A stretch of 64,000 nt of DNA from an uncultured Bacteroidales bacterium. Lineage in GTDB: Bacteria > Bacteroidota > Bacteroidia > Bacteroidales > UBA932. Under the pieces are notes generated by a model. That model was not told the origin of the DNA. It saw only the letters and a list, made by a program, of their open reading frames with translations, and searched no databases. A program made the position numbers and the translations under genes. Position 1 is the stretch's first letter. Each line of letters starts with the position of its first letter. Below are positions 25,544 through 33,489 of the stretch, one piece after another. The stretch lies in contig CAJOKD010000005.1 of NCBI GenBank assembly GCA_905235085.1, positions 1 through 64,000 of the forward strand, written 5' to 3'.

Positions 25544-28500
25544 ATGGCAAAAGAAAAAAAATTCATCACCTGTGACGGTAACACTGCAGTAGCCAATGTC
25601 GCATACCTTTTCAGCGAGAACGCCTGCATTTACCCTATCACTCCATCTTCTCCGATGGCAGAGAACATCGACGAGTGGGCCGCCCACGGCAAAAAGAATC
25701 TCTGGGGAGAAACAGTCAGCGTAACTGAGCTGGAAAGCGAGGCCGGTGCCTCGGGAGCAGTGCACGGCTCCCTCCAGGCCGGTGTGCTTACCACCACCTA
25801 CACTGCTTCGCAGGGTCTCCTCCTTATGATCCCGAATATGTACAAGATCGCCGGCGAAATGCTGCCTGCAGTCTTCCACGTTTCGGCCCGTACCCTCGCC
25901 ACCCACGCACTCTCCATCTTCGGTGACCATCAGGACGTTATGGCTTGCCGCCAGACCGGCTTCGCCCTCCTTGCTTCCGGTTCCGTACAGGAAGCCCAGG
26001 ACCTCGCGGCAGTAGCGCATCTCTCGGCCATCAAGTCCAGCATCCCGTTCCTCCACTACTTCGACGGATTCCGTACTTCACACGAGATCCAGAAGATCGA
26101 GGCCCTCGACGAAGAGGCCCTCAAGGGAATGGTCAGCGAGAAGTCACTCAAGGCTTTCCGCGACAGGGCCCTCAATCCTGACGCCCCTGTCACCCGCGGT
26201 ACCGCCCAGAACGGCGACGTCTATTTCCAGGCCGCAGAGTCCAGGAACAACGTATATGCCGAGGTACCGAACATTGTCGCCCGCTATATGGGCGAAATAA
26301 GCGAACTGACCGGACGCGAATACCGTCCGTTCACATATTACGGAGCACCTGACGCAGAGAACGTCATCGTAGCTATGGGTTCGGTCACCGAGACCATCAA
26401 GGAGACGATCGACTTCCTCGCCAAGAAGGGCAGGAACTACGGTCTCGTCACCGTACACCTCTACCGTCCTTTCGCTCCCCAGTATTTCTTCAAGGTGCTT
26501 CCTAAGACCGTGAAGAGGATCGCTGTCCTCGACAGGACGAAGGAGCCGGGAGCTCTCGGAGAGCCTCTCTACCTCGATGTGAAGGCCCTTTTCCAGGGCC
26601 AGAAGGATTCTCCGCTCATCGTCGGAGGACGCTACGGACTTTCTTCCAAGGACACCACTCCTGCACAGATCGTGGCCGTATTCGACAACCTCGAGCTCAA
26701 GGAGCCTAAGACCGACTTCACCATCGGTATCGTGGACGACGTCACCTTCAAGTCCCTGCCTATCAAGAGGGAGGTCTCCATCGTGAAGCCGGGAACCACC
26801 GAGTGCAAGTTCTACGGACTGGGTTCCGACGGTACCGTAGGTGCCAACAAGAACACCATCAAGATCATCGGTTCACATACTCCTAAGTACTGCCAGGCTT
26901 ACTTCGACTACGATTCCAAGAAGTCCGGCGGCTACACTTGCTCCCACCTCCGCTTCGGCGACCAGCCCATCAAGGCTCCTTATCTTGTAAGCACTCCTGA
27001 CTTCGTAGCCTGCCACGTTCCTTCCTATCTTGAGAAGTACGACGTGCTCAAGGGCATCAAGGACAAGGGTACCCTCCTCCTCAACTCCCTCTGGGATGAG
27101 AAAGAGACCGTCAAGAGGATCCCTGACAACGTGAAGGCCGTCATCGGGAAGAAGAAGATCAAGGTGTACATCATCAACGCCACCAAGATCGCCCAGGAGA
27201 TCGGACTCGGCAACAGGACCAACACGATCCTCCAGTCCGCATTCTTCAAGATCACCGGCATCATCCCTTACGAGGATGCAGTCAAGTATATGAAGGACGC
27301 CATCGTCAAGAGCTACGGCAAGAAGGGCGAGAACGTTGTCAATATGAACTACGCTGCTGTCGACAGGGGTGGTGAATATACCGAAATCCAGGTTCCTGCA
27401 GAGTGGGCTAAGCTCACCGCCAAGTTCGAGACTCCTAACAAGAGCCGTCTCGCACCTGAGTTCGTGAAGAACATCGCCGACGTGGTGAACTCCCAGGACG
27501 GAGACTCACTCCCTGTAAGCGCATTCCTGCCTTACGCCGACGGTACGATGCCTGCCGGCACATCTGCATACGAGAAGCGCGGCGTCGCCGTTATGGTTCC
27601 TAGCTGGGATCCTGACAAGTGTATCCAGTGCAACACCTGCGCATTCGTCTGCCCTCACGCTGCCATCCGTCCGTTCCTGCTCACCGAAGCAGAGGCCGCG
27701 AAGGCTCCTAAGAAGGTCAAGATGGCCCAGGGCAAGGCTGTCCTCAAGGAATACAAGTACGCTCTCGCTACTTCTGTCGACGACTGTACCGGTTGCGGCA
27801 ACTGCGTCGACGTCTGCCTCGCAAAGGACAAGGCCCTCACTATGGTTTCCGCACTCGACCAGCAGCAGGAGCAGAAGAACTTCAACTGGCTCGTATCCAA
27901 GGTCGGCTACAAGGACAATGTGGTCAACAAGGCAGCCAACGTGAAGAACTCCCAGTTCGCACAGCCTCTCTTCGAGTTCAGCGGTGCTTGCGCCGGCTGC
28001 GGCGAGACCCCTTACATCAAGAATATCACCCAGCTCTTCGGAGACAGGATGATGATCGCCAACGCAACGGGTTGCTCTTCAATCTACGGAGCTTCCTTCC
28101 CTGCCTCTCCTTACTGCACCGATGCAAAGGGACACGGACCGGCCTGGCAGAACTCCCTCTTCGAGGACAACGCTGAATTCGGCCTTGGAATGAAGATCGG
28201 TTCCGACCGCGCCCGCGAGACTGTTGCCAACCTTATGACCCAGGCTCTCGGCTGCGAGAAGGCTTCCGACGAGATCAAGGCTCTCTGCCAGCAGTGGCTT
28301 GACAACAAGGAGGATGCTGCCGTGACCCGCGAGGTCGCCGACAAGATCGTTCCTCTGCTCTCCAAGAGCAAGTGCGAGTCCTGCAAGAAGCTCCTCGACT
28401 ACAAGCACTTCATCCCATCCCGCAGCCAGTGGATATTCGGTGGTGACGGTTGGGCATATGATATCGGCTACGGCGGACTCGACCACGTGCTTGCTTCCGG

Positions 28501-29071
28501 CAAGAACGTCAACGTCCTCGTCCTCGACACCGAGGTATATTCCAATACCGGTGGACAGAGCTCCAAGTCGACTCCTGCAGGCGCCATCGCCAAGTTCGCG
28601 GCTTCAGGAAAGAAGATCCGCAAGAAGGATCTCGGAATGATGGCTATGAGCTATGGTTATGTATATGTCGCTCAGGTCGCTATGGGTGCAAGCCCGGTGC
28701 AGTACCTCAATGCGATCAAGGAAGCCGAGGCTTATGACGGTCCTTCACTGATCATCGCCTACGCTCCTTGTATCAACCACGGTCTCAAGGCCGGAATGGG
28801 TCTAAGCCAGAAGGAGGAGAAGCTCGCCGTCGATTGCGGATACTGGCACCTCTACAGGTACAATCCTGCTCTCGAGGCAGAAGGAAAGAATCCGTTCACT
28901 CTCGATTCCAAGGAGCCTGACTGGACCAAGTTCCAGGACTTCCTCAAGGGTGAGGTTCGTTTCGCTTCCCTCTTCAAGCTCTTCCCGGAGAAGGCAGCTG
29001 AACTCCTCGGCCTGACCGAAGAGTTCGCCAAGGTCCGCTACGGCACCTACGCCCGCCTCGCCGGCAAATAG
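25544..29071 (+). CDS. nifJ: Pyruvate:ferredoxin (flavodoxin) oxidoreductase
   Basis: The single-chain 1175-residue PFOR, oxidatively decarboxylating pyruvate to acetyl-CoA with reduction of ferredoxin, central to anaerobic metabolism. Domain order: pyrimidine-binding TPP domain (YPITPSSPMAENIDEW), transketolase C-like domain, the EKR segment, a two-[4Fe-4S] ferredoxin domain (CIQCNTCAFVCPHAA and CTGCGNCVDVCLAKDK, near residues 690-765), and the TPP pyrophosphate domain with FSGACAGCGETPY and GGDGWAYDIGYGGLDHVLAS. In the second cluster the usual Pro after the last Cys is Leu. Coding is strongly biased to C-ending codons, as expected for a highly expressed gene. A terminator follows. Confidence 0.98.
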   Translation: MAKEKKFITCDGNTAVANVAYLFSENACIYPITPSSPMAENIDEWAAHGKKNLWGETVSVTELESEAGASGAVHGSLQAGVLTTTYTASQGLLLMIPNMYKIAGEMLPAVFHVSARTLATHALSIFGDHQDVMACRQTGFALLASGSVQEAQDLAAVAHLSAIKSSIPFLHYFDGFRTSHEIQKIEALDEEALKGMVSEKSLKAFRDRALNPDAPVTRGTAQNGDVYFQAAESRNNVYAEVPNIVARYMGEISELTGREYRPFTYYGAPDAENVIVAMGSVTETIKETIDFLAKKGRNYGLVTVHLYRPFAPQYFFKVLPKTVKRIAVLDRTKEPGALGEPLYLDVKALFQGQKDSPLIVGGRYGLSSKDTTPAQIVAVFDNLELKEPKTDFTIGIVDDVTFKSLPIKREVSIVKPGTTECKFYGLGSDGTVGANKNTIKIIGSHTPKYCQAYFDYDSKKSGGYTCSHLRFGDQPIKAPYLVSTPDFVACHVPSYLEKYDVLKGIKDKGTLLLNSLWDEKETVKRIPDNVKAVIGKKKIKVYIINATKIAQEIGLGNRTNTILQSAFFKITGIIPYEDAVKYMKDAIVKSYGKKGENVVNMNYAAVDRGGEYTEIQVPAEWAKLTAKFETPNKSRLAPEFVKNIADVVNSQDGDSLPVSAFLPYADGTMPAGTSAYEKRGVAVMVPSWDPDKCIQCNTCAFVCPHAAIRPFLLTEAEAAKAPKKVKMAQGKAVLKEYKYALATSVDDCTGCGNCVDVCLAKDKALTMVSALDQQQEQKNFNWLVSKVGYKDNVVNKAANVKNSQFAQPLFEFSGACAGCGETPYIKNITQLFGDRMMIANATGCSSIYGASFPASPYCTDAKGHGPAWQNSLFEDNAEFGLGMKIGSDRARETVANLMTQALGCEKASDEIKALCQQWLDNKEDAAVTREVADKIVPLLSKSKCESCKKLLDYKHFIPSRSQWIFGGDGWAYDIGYGGLDHVLASGKNVNVLVLDTEVYSNTGGQSSKSTPAGAIAKFAASGKKIRKKDLGMMAMSYGYVYVAQVAMGASPVQYLNAIKEAEAYDGPSLIIAYAPCINHGLKAGMGLSQKEEKLAVDCGYWHLYRYNPALEAEGKNPFTLDSKEPDWTKFQDFLKGEVRFASLFKLFPEKAAELLGLTEEFAKVRYGTYARLAGK

Positions 29072-29164
29072 CAGGACGGCCGGGTCTGATTGCAGCTGAT
29101 AGCTGAGTAACGGCCGCTGACGGCTGGAACTGATTGCAGTTGATAGCCGCATTAATACGATGAG

Positions 29165-29216
29165 GAGGATGACCTAAAAGTCCGATCGACTTAAGGCCAT
29201 CCTCTTTATTTTATTG
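29165..29216 (+). terminator. Terminator after nifJ
   Basis: GAGGATG (29165-29171) pairs with CATCCTC (29198-29204), extended by an imperfect inner stem, then TTTATTTTATT. Between the nifJ stop and this hairpin lies a 19-bp near-duplicate (29086-29104 and 29130-29148, two mismatches) of unknown meaning. Confidence 0.8.
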
Positions 29217-29247
29217 TTATCGCCTCAAGCAGGATTTGAACCTGATC

Positions 29248-29303
29248 CCCTACACCCTACACCCTACACCCTACACCCTACACCCTACACCCTACACCCT
29301 ACA
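29248..29303 (+). repeat. Eight tandem CCCTACA heptamers
   Basis: Eight exact head-to-tail copies of CCCTACA, ended by a degenerate copy (CCCCTAT) and a C/T-rich tract to about 29370. A seven-base period is not a codon multiple, and no gene covers it. Such arrays change length readily by slippage. It lies between the nifJ terminator and the REP-like repeats. Confidence 0.95.
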
Positions 29304-29373
29304 CCCCTATTCCCCTCTCTCCCCCCATCCTCGCACTCTTCTTGCCCTCTTCCTCTCTTCCTCTCCTCCCCCC

Positions 29374-29508
29374 GCTCAAGGGTCCATTCGGACGCACCCT
29401 TAAGCACGATTTCGGCCCTTTCCGCGCGCAAGGGTCCATTCGAGCGCACCCTTGAGCACGATTTCCCCTCTTTTCACGCGCAAAGGTCCATTCGGGCGCA
29501 CCCTTGAG
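29374..29508 (+). repeat. Left block of 52-bp REP-like repeats
   Basis: Two full 52-bp units (29374-29425, 29426-29477) and a partial third (29478-29508). Each holds an imperfect palindrome, AAGGGTCCATTCGG..ACGCACCCTT, predicted to form a hairpin with AAGGGT/ACCCTT arms, followed by a GCACGATTTC spacer. The block nearly matches units 3-5 of the right block, in the same orientation, on the other side of the transposase gene. Confidence 0.92.
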
Positions 29509-29617
29509 AAAAGAACCCCTAAAGAACTTGGATTAATAACGAATATTGACGATATTTGTTTCAGAGTCTGGCTCAGGAGCGTGTCCTTGAATCCAGGAAA
29601 TCTAAAAACCTATAATT

Positions 29618-30481
29618 ATGGAAAACTTCACCCTTGTTTCTACTGATCATCTGAGGAGCGGGATGCTCTTCGAAGATGAAGATGACTTCCGGGCCGGAAT
29701 GAACATCGCCGCCATTTGCTCATACCTTACAAGAATCAAAGTGCTCGCCTTTATCCTGATGAGCTCACACGTTCATTTTGTATTGCGGTGCCAGCAAACT
29801 GATGCGAAATCATTTATCGACAAATACAAGATGCTCTACAGCAAGTATTATTGTCGAAAACATATGGCAAGAGAATCCTTACGGCGTCTGAGAATAGATA
29901 TCCAGGAAGTCAATCTCGAGGATGAATCATTACTCAGGGCACTCGCCTATGTCATTATGAACTCCGTAGCTGCAAATCTAGTTCCCATTCCGATGCTATA
30001 TCCCTGGGGTACGGGTGCGATCGTTTTCAGCGCTACGCCTGCTAAAGGAATAAGACTTGGAGAAATGTCCAAGAATAAAAGGTGCAAGCTCCTTAAAAGC
30101 AGAGTGGACCTACCAGATGATTACATTATCGGAGATGGAGGATATATCCTTCCTAACAGTTATGTTCCGATTGAATATGTCGAGTCGCTCTTCAGGACTC
30201 CCAAACGTTATTCATATTTCTTAAATAATTCCTCCAAAGCAAAACAGCGACTGAACAATGCAGAATCACCTTCGTTCAATGATATTATCGTAAAAGCAGC
30301 GATGACGAACCTGATCCAATCGCTGTTCCGAAAAGCATCGTTGGACGATATGGAGGAAATGCAGAAGGTTGAGCTTATGCGGCAGATCCAACGCCGTTTC
30401 AGTTCCGACGCGAATCAACTTGCCCGCGTTTCAGGTCTCCCGCCAGAAGAGATAGACCGCCTGATAAACTGTTTCTACTAG
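29618..30481 (+). CDS. REP-associated tyrosine transposase (RAYT, Y1/HUH)
   Basis: A 287-residue protein of the Y1 transposase (IS200-like) superfamily, RAYT branch: domesticated single-copy enzymes that act on short extragenic palindromes. The HUH motif is in ILMSSHVHFVLRC (His51, His53) and candidate catalytic tyrosines lie in FIDKYKMLYSKYY (Tyr70-78). The C-terminal part has the shape of a DNA-binding helix pair (ANQLARVSGLPPEEIDRLI). No second ORF and no IS ends are seen; instead hairpin repeats flank the gene on both sides, and its stop codon touches the first right-hand unit. Its composition is visibly AT-richer than that of neighbours, consistent with transfer. Confidence 0.88.
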   Translation: MENFTLVSTDHLRSGMLFEDEDDFRAGMNIAAICSYLTRIKVLAFILMSSHVHFVLRCQQTDAKSFIDKYKMLYSKYYCRKHMARESLRRLRIDIQEVNLEDESLLRALAYVIMNSVAANLVPIPMLYPWGTGAIVFSATPAKGIRLGEMSKNKRCKLLKSRVDLPDDYIIGDGGYILPNSYVPIEYVESLFRTPKRYSYFLNNSSKAKQRLNNAESPSFNDIIVKAAMTNLIQSLFRKASLDDMEEMQKVELMRQIQRRFSSDANQLARVSGLPPEEIDRLINCFY

Positions 30482-30725
30482 CGCAAGGGTGCCGGCGGTC
30501 TGACCCTTGAGCACGATTACGCCCCTTTTCACACGCAAGGGTCCATTTGAGCGCACCCTTAAGTACGATTATGCCCCTTTTCACGCGCAAGGGTCCATTC
30601 GGACGCACCCTTGAGCACGATTTCGGCCCTTTCCGCGCGCAAGGGTCCATTCGGACGCACCCTTAAGCACGATTTCCCCTCTTTTCACGCGCAAAGGTCC
30701 ATTCGGGCGCACCCTTAAGCACGAT
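30481..30725 (+). repeat. Right block of 52-bp REP-like repeats
   Basis: Four full 52-bp units (30481-30532, 30533-30584, 30585-30636, 30637-30688) and a partial fifth (30689-30725), all in the same orientation as the left block. The first unit is the most divergent. Units 3-5 nearly duplicate the left block. Each unit can form the same AAGGGT/ACCCTT hairpin. Confidence 0.92.
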
Positions 30726-30866
30726 GAGGAGGAAAATAATAAAAAGAGGTCGACGTTCGACGGAACGAGAGGCCCGACCGTGCGGCGGAAGGAGCGCAGA
30801 AACTGCAGGGCGGAAGGAGCGGAAGGAGCGCGACCTTCAGGGGAAGCAAGCGTTTGTCAAACGAAG

Positions 30867-30898
30867 GAGGCTGGCTCGCAGATGAGTCAGCCTCTTTT
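30867..30898 (+). terminator. Hairpin with short T-run in the repeat zone
   Basis: GAGGCTG (30867-30873) pairs with CAGCCTC (30888-30894), followed by TTTT. It may end transcription leaving the RAYT gene. The surrounding 30726-30970 shows no gene, only purine-rich and degenerate repeat-like DNA. Confidence 0.55.
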
Positions 30899-30970
30899 GG
30901 GTTCAAATGCTCAAGGCCGTTTATCAGCCGTCTCAGGGAAGGTATTCCAGCTGCTCGACTGCATTCGACG

Positions 30971-31088
30971 GCGGTCTGCGGTCGCCCGAAGCCTTCGGGG
31001 AAGTTATTCCATCTGGTCGCCGGCGGTCGTTGCTCGGGGAAGTTATTCCAGCTGGTTGCCTGCGGTCGTTGCTTCGGGAAGGTATTCC
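30971..31088 (-). repeat. 39-bp tandem repeats entering a gene
   Basis: Read on the minus strand, units beginning GGAATA(A/C)CTTCCC..GCAACGACCGC start at 31088 and 31049 (39 bp each, few differences), with a degenerate third starting at 31010 and a GGAATACC remnant near 30948. Thirty-nine bases is 13 codons. The first unit codes for the C-terminal residues of the HTH protein. Confidence 0.75.
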
Positions 31089-31276
31089 AACAGGTCACCC
31101 GGCTGGCAGTCCAGTGCTTTGCAAATGGCGTCGAGAGTGGTGAACCGGACCCCTTTAACCTTCCCTGTCTTAAGGTTCGACAGGTTGACCGTGGACAGCC
31201 CGATCTTTTCCGCCAGTTCGGTAGAAGTCATCTTCCGCCTGGCGAGCATCACATCGACATTAACTACGATAGGCAT
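31043..31276 (-). CDS. Small HTH (YozG-like) transcriptional regulator
   Basis: A 77-residue Cro/C1-type helix-turn-helix protein of the YozG branch: NVDVMLARRKMTSTELAEKIGLSTVNLSNLKTGKVKGVRFTTLDAICKALDCQPGDLLEY is the diagnostic order (helix-turn-helix, then a CKALDCQPGD motif), with those segments read as one domain. It follows flotillin by 12 nt on the same strand. The last dozen residues (PEATTAGNQLE) are encoded by the 39-bp repeat and are absent from the paralogue at 36512. Regulators of this kind often sit with small membrane-protein genes; a target is not evident here. Confidence 0.87.
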   Translation of the reverse strand: MPIVVNVDVMLARRKMTSTELAEKIGLSTVNLSNLKTGKVKGVRFTTLDAICKALDCQPGDLLEYLPEATTAGNQLE

Positions 31277-31288
31277 AACTGAAGAGGG

Positions 31289-32707
31289 TTATTTCTGCTC
31301 TTCAGGAACCACCTCGGCACCCTCGACATCCTTTCCCTTGATATATTCAGGAAGGTTCATTCCAGCCATCTTGAACAGATCTTGGAGAGGAGGTACCGAC
31401 TGCATCAGACCGGAGATGAAATTGGCCGTAGCCGTCTTTCCATCCTTGCCCGCACCGGTGTCCCAAACGGTCACCTTGTCGATGTTGATACCCTTGACAG
31501 CCTCGACCTGGGTCTTCACGAGCTCAGGCAGCTTGTCGGAGATCATCATCAGGACAGCCTTCTGGGCATCGCCCTCGGCAGCGTGTACGATCTGACCGAA
31601 ACCGTCGGCCTGCTTCGTGAGGATCTCGAGAGTACCGCGAGCCTGTGCGTCCATCTTTGCGAATATGGCGTCAGCCTCTCCCTTGGCGGTCCTGCGGAGC
31701 TTTTCAGCCTCAGCCTCGGCCTCGATGATGAGACGCTCCTTCTCGATCTGGGCAGGAACCACGATGTTGGCCTGCTGGGTAGCCTTCTCCCTTTCGGCAC
31801 GAGCAAGCTCAGCGTCGCGCTCACTCTGGTAAGCCTCCTGGAGAGCCTTAGCAGCCTGGACCTTCTCAGCGGCGACCGCTATACGGGCAGCCTCAGCCTC
31901 CTTCTCACGACGTGCAGCATCGGAATTCGCGATGTCGATCTTGGAAGTATTCTCTCCCTGGACGGCGAGAGCGTTGGCAGCAGCAGTCTTGATACGAGTA
32001 TCCCTCTGAGTCTCAGCGATACGGATATCCTTGTCCCTGTCGGCCTCGGCCTTTCCGATCTCTCCGTAACGGTTCTGCTCGGCGACGCTCTTCTTGGCAT
32101 CGTTGATAGCCTTTGCGGCAGCCTCCTTACCGAGAGCCTCGATATAACCAGACTCATCACGGATATCGGTAACGTTCACGTTGATGAGCTTCAGACCGAT
32201 CTTGCGGAGCTCAGCCTCGACGTTCTGGCTGACGGCAGCGAGGAACTTGTCACGGTCGGCGTTGATTTCCTCGATGTCCATCGTAGCGATGACCAGACGG
32301 AGCTGACCGAAGAGGATATCGGTAGCGATATTCTGGATATTGTCGATCGAGAGACCAAGCAGACGCTCGGCAGCATTCGTCATACTGTCAGGCTCCGTGG
32401 AGATACCCACGGTGAAGCGGCAAGGCACGTCCACGCGGATATTCTGCTTCGAAAGAGCGTTGGTAAGGTTGCATTCGATGGAGATAGGCTTGAGGTCGAG
32501 GAAAGCATAATCCTGGAATACAGGCCAGATGAAGGCGGCACCACCGTGGATGCACCTTGCGGAAGAAATGGATCCCTGCTTGTTCCTGCCGGTCTTACCA
32601 TAGATGACCATCACCTTGTCGGACGGGCAGCGCTTGTAGCGCTTGAGGATTGCCGCAAACGTCACGAACAGGACGGCGACGATAATGAGTATCAATGAAA
32701 TGTCCAT
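31289..32707 (-). CDS. floT: Flotillin-like SPFH membrane scaffold
   Basis: A 472-residue flotillin (FloT/YqiK type). An N-terminal membrane segment (ISLILIIVAVLFVTFAAIL) is followed by the SPFH/PHB domain (about residues 25-200) and a long Ala/Glu/Lys-rich coiled coil (about 200-380) with many AEAxR and AxREKE repeats, and a C-terminal oligomerisation end (GLMQSVPPLQDLFKMAG). Flotillins organise membrane microdomains and hold partner NfeD proteins; the NfeD-like gene lies 19 nt upstream, the classic pairing. The symbol is by family resemblance. Confidence 0.92.
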   Translation of the reverse strand: MDISLILIIVAVLFVTFAAILKRYKRCPSDKVMVIYGKTGRNKQGSISSARCIHGGAAFIWPVFQDYAFLDLKPISIECNLTNALSKQNIRVDVPCRFTVGISTEPDSMTNAAERLLGLSIDNIQNIATDILFGQLRLVIATMDIEEINADRDKFLAAVSQNVEAELRKIGLKLINVNVTDIRDESGYIEALGKEAAAKAINDAKKSVAEQNRYGEIGKAEADRDKDIRIAETQRDTRIKTAAANALAVQGENTSKIDIANSDAARREKEAEAARIAVAAEKVQAAKALQEAYQSERDAELARAEREKATQQANIVVPAQIEKERLIIEAEAEAEKLRRTAKGEADAIFAKMDAQARGTLEILTKQADGFGQIVHAAEGDAQKAVLMMISDKLPELVKTQVEAVKGINIDKVTVWDTGAGKDGKTATANFISGLMQSVPPLQDLFKMAGMNLPEYIKGKDVEGAEVVPEEQK

Positions 32708-32726
32708 AATTAATTAAGGTTTGACG

Positions 32727-33344
32727 TTAGATTATCGTTGGTTCGATTTCCTCCACCAGGAGGGTATAGTCGTTGATAGCTTCAAGGACCTTGATCGGCG
32801 AACCGGTCGGGATGGTGTCCCCGTCTGTGAGGGCATCATATTCCCTGACAGCATTGTTGATGGTGATCTGGACCTTGCCTTCGCCCTTGCGCTCGCCCGG
32901 GATGGTGAGGTATACCTTCCCCTCGCAGCCAACGGCTGAGGTATGGACGTCGATGTTGCCGCTCTGCTGCATACTGCTCAACCACTTGAACAGCCACATC
33001 ACGGTTGCCACCAGGGCGACTCCCACAAGGACAGCGATGAACAGCAGGATGAAGTTGTTGTCGATATTGTCGTGGAGGAGCACTGCGGTCCAGCCGAAAC
33101 CGAGGCAGAAATTCACCAGGTTGCGGAAGGTCAGCAGGTTCATCGAAGGATCGGCATCGAAGGTTCCGTCCCCCCCGCCAAGGTCTACATCACCGGAAGC
33201 GTCGAAGCTGGTGTCGAAGTCACCGTGGCCACCGAGGCCGATGAAAGTGAGGATTGATTGAATGACGAAGATCAGAGAAGCGGAAAGAGTGACCGCCCAA
33301 AGGATCTGCATCGTCGTGCTTAATGATGTCCACCAAGTAACCAT
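32727..33344 (-). CDS. NfeD-like membrane protein, flotillin partner
   Basis: A 205-residue protein with three hydrophobic segments (TLSASLIFVIQSILTFIGL; NFCLGFGWTAVLL; LLFIAVLVGVALVATVMWLF), an Asp/Gly-rich loop between the first two (FDTSFDASGDVDLGGGDGTFDAD), and a C-terminal OB-fold of the NfeD type (GCEGKVYLTIPGERKGEGKVQITI, then GSPIKVLEAINDYTLLVEEI). This is the YqiJ/NfeD1b arrangement that accompanies flotillins. It is the first gene of the three-gene operon with flotillin and the HTH protein. Confidence 0.88.
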   Translation of the reverse strand: MVTWWTSLSTTMQILWAVTLSASLIFVIQSILTFIGLGGHGDFDTSFDASGDVDLGGGDGTFDADPSMNLLTFRNLVNFCLGFGWTAVLLHDNIDNNFILLFIAVLVGVALVATVMWLFKWLSSMQQSGNIDVHTSAVGCEGKVYLTIPGERKGEGKVQITINNAVREYDALTDGDTIPTGSPIKVLEAINDYTLLVEEIEPTII

Positions 33345-33361
33345 AATCAGATGTGTTTTTG

Positions 33362-33369
33362 CAAATATA
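33362..33369 (-). promoter_or_regulatory. Candidate -7 element for the NfeD-flotillin operon
   Basis: Minus-strand TATATTTG, 17 nt before the ATG at 33344. Confidence 0.6.
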
Positions 33370-33450
33370 TGATATTATTTATGAAAAACAATAAATTTTT
33401 AAAGAAATATTTGAATTTTTATACGATTTCTTGTTTATACTTCTTTTTAT

Positions 33451-33458
33451 TATATTTG
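33451..33458 (+). promoter_or_regulatory. Candidate -7 element for the tandem esterase
   Basis: TATATTTG with CTTG 17 bp upstream, 31 nt before the ATG at 33490. Confidence 0.6.
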
Positions 33459-33489
33459 TAAGACTTGACAATCGACAAACAAAACCGAT

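Noticed and set aside
29248..29303. Telomere-like sequence implying a linear replicon or eukaryotic DNA
   Set aside because: The unit is CCCTACA, not CCCTAAA or CCCTAA, it is internal, and the surrounding genes are plainly bacterial.
29214..29507. Possible small protein with HPTPYT repeats
   Set aside because: It is a read-through of the CCCTACA heptamers and the hairpin repeats, with no start context and no homology expected.
29374..30725. CRISPR array
   Set aside because: The 52-bp units are contiguous with no unique spacers, each contains its own hairpin, and no cas genes are near. They fit REP-like repeats of a RAYT.
30715..31098. Minus-strand frame with WNNFPE-type repeats
   Set aside because: It reads the 39-bp repeats in another frame than the HTH gene; no promoter or conserved domain.
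31382..32698. 438-codon open frame opposite flotillin
   Set aside because: The Leu/Ser/Asp-rich product is what the reverse of an Ala/Glu/Lys-rich coiled coil gives. The flotillin reading has full domain support.
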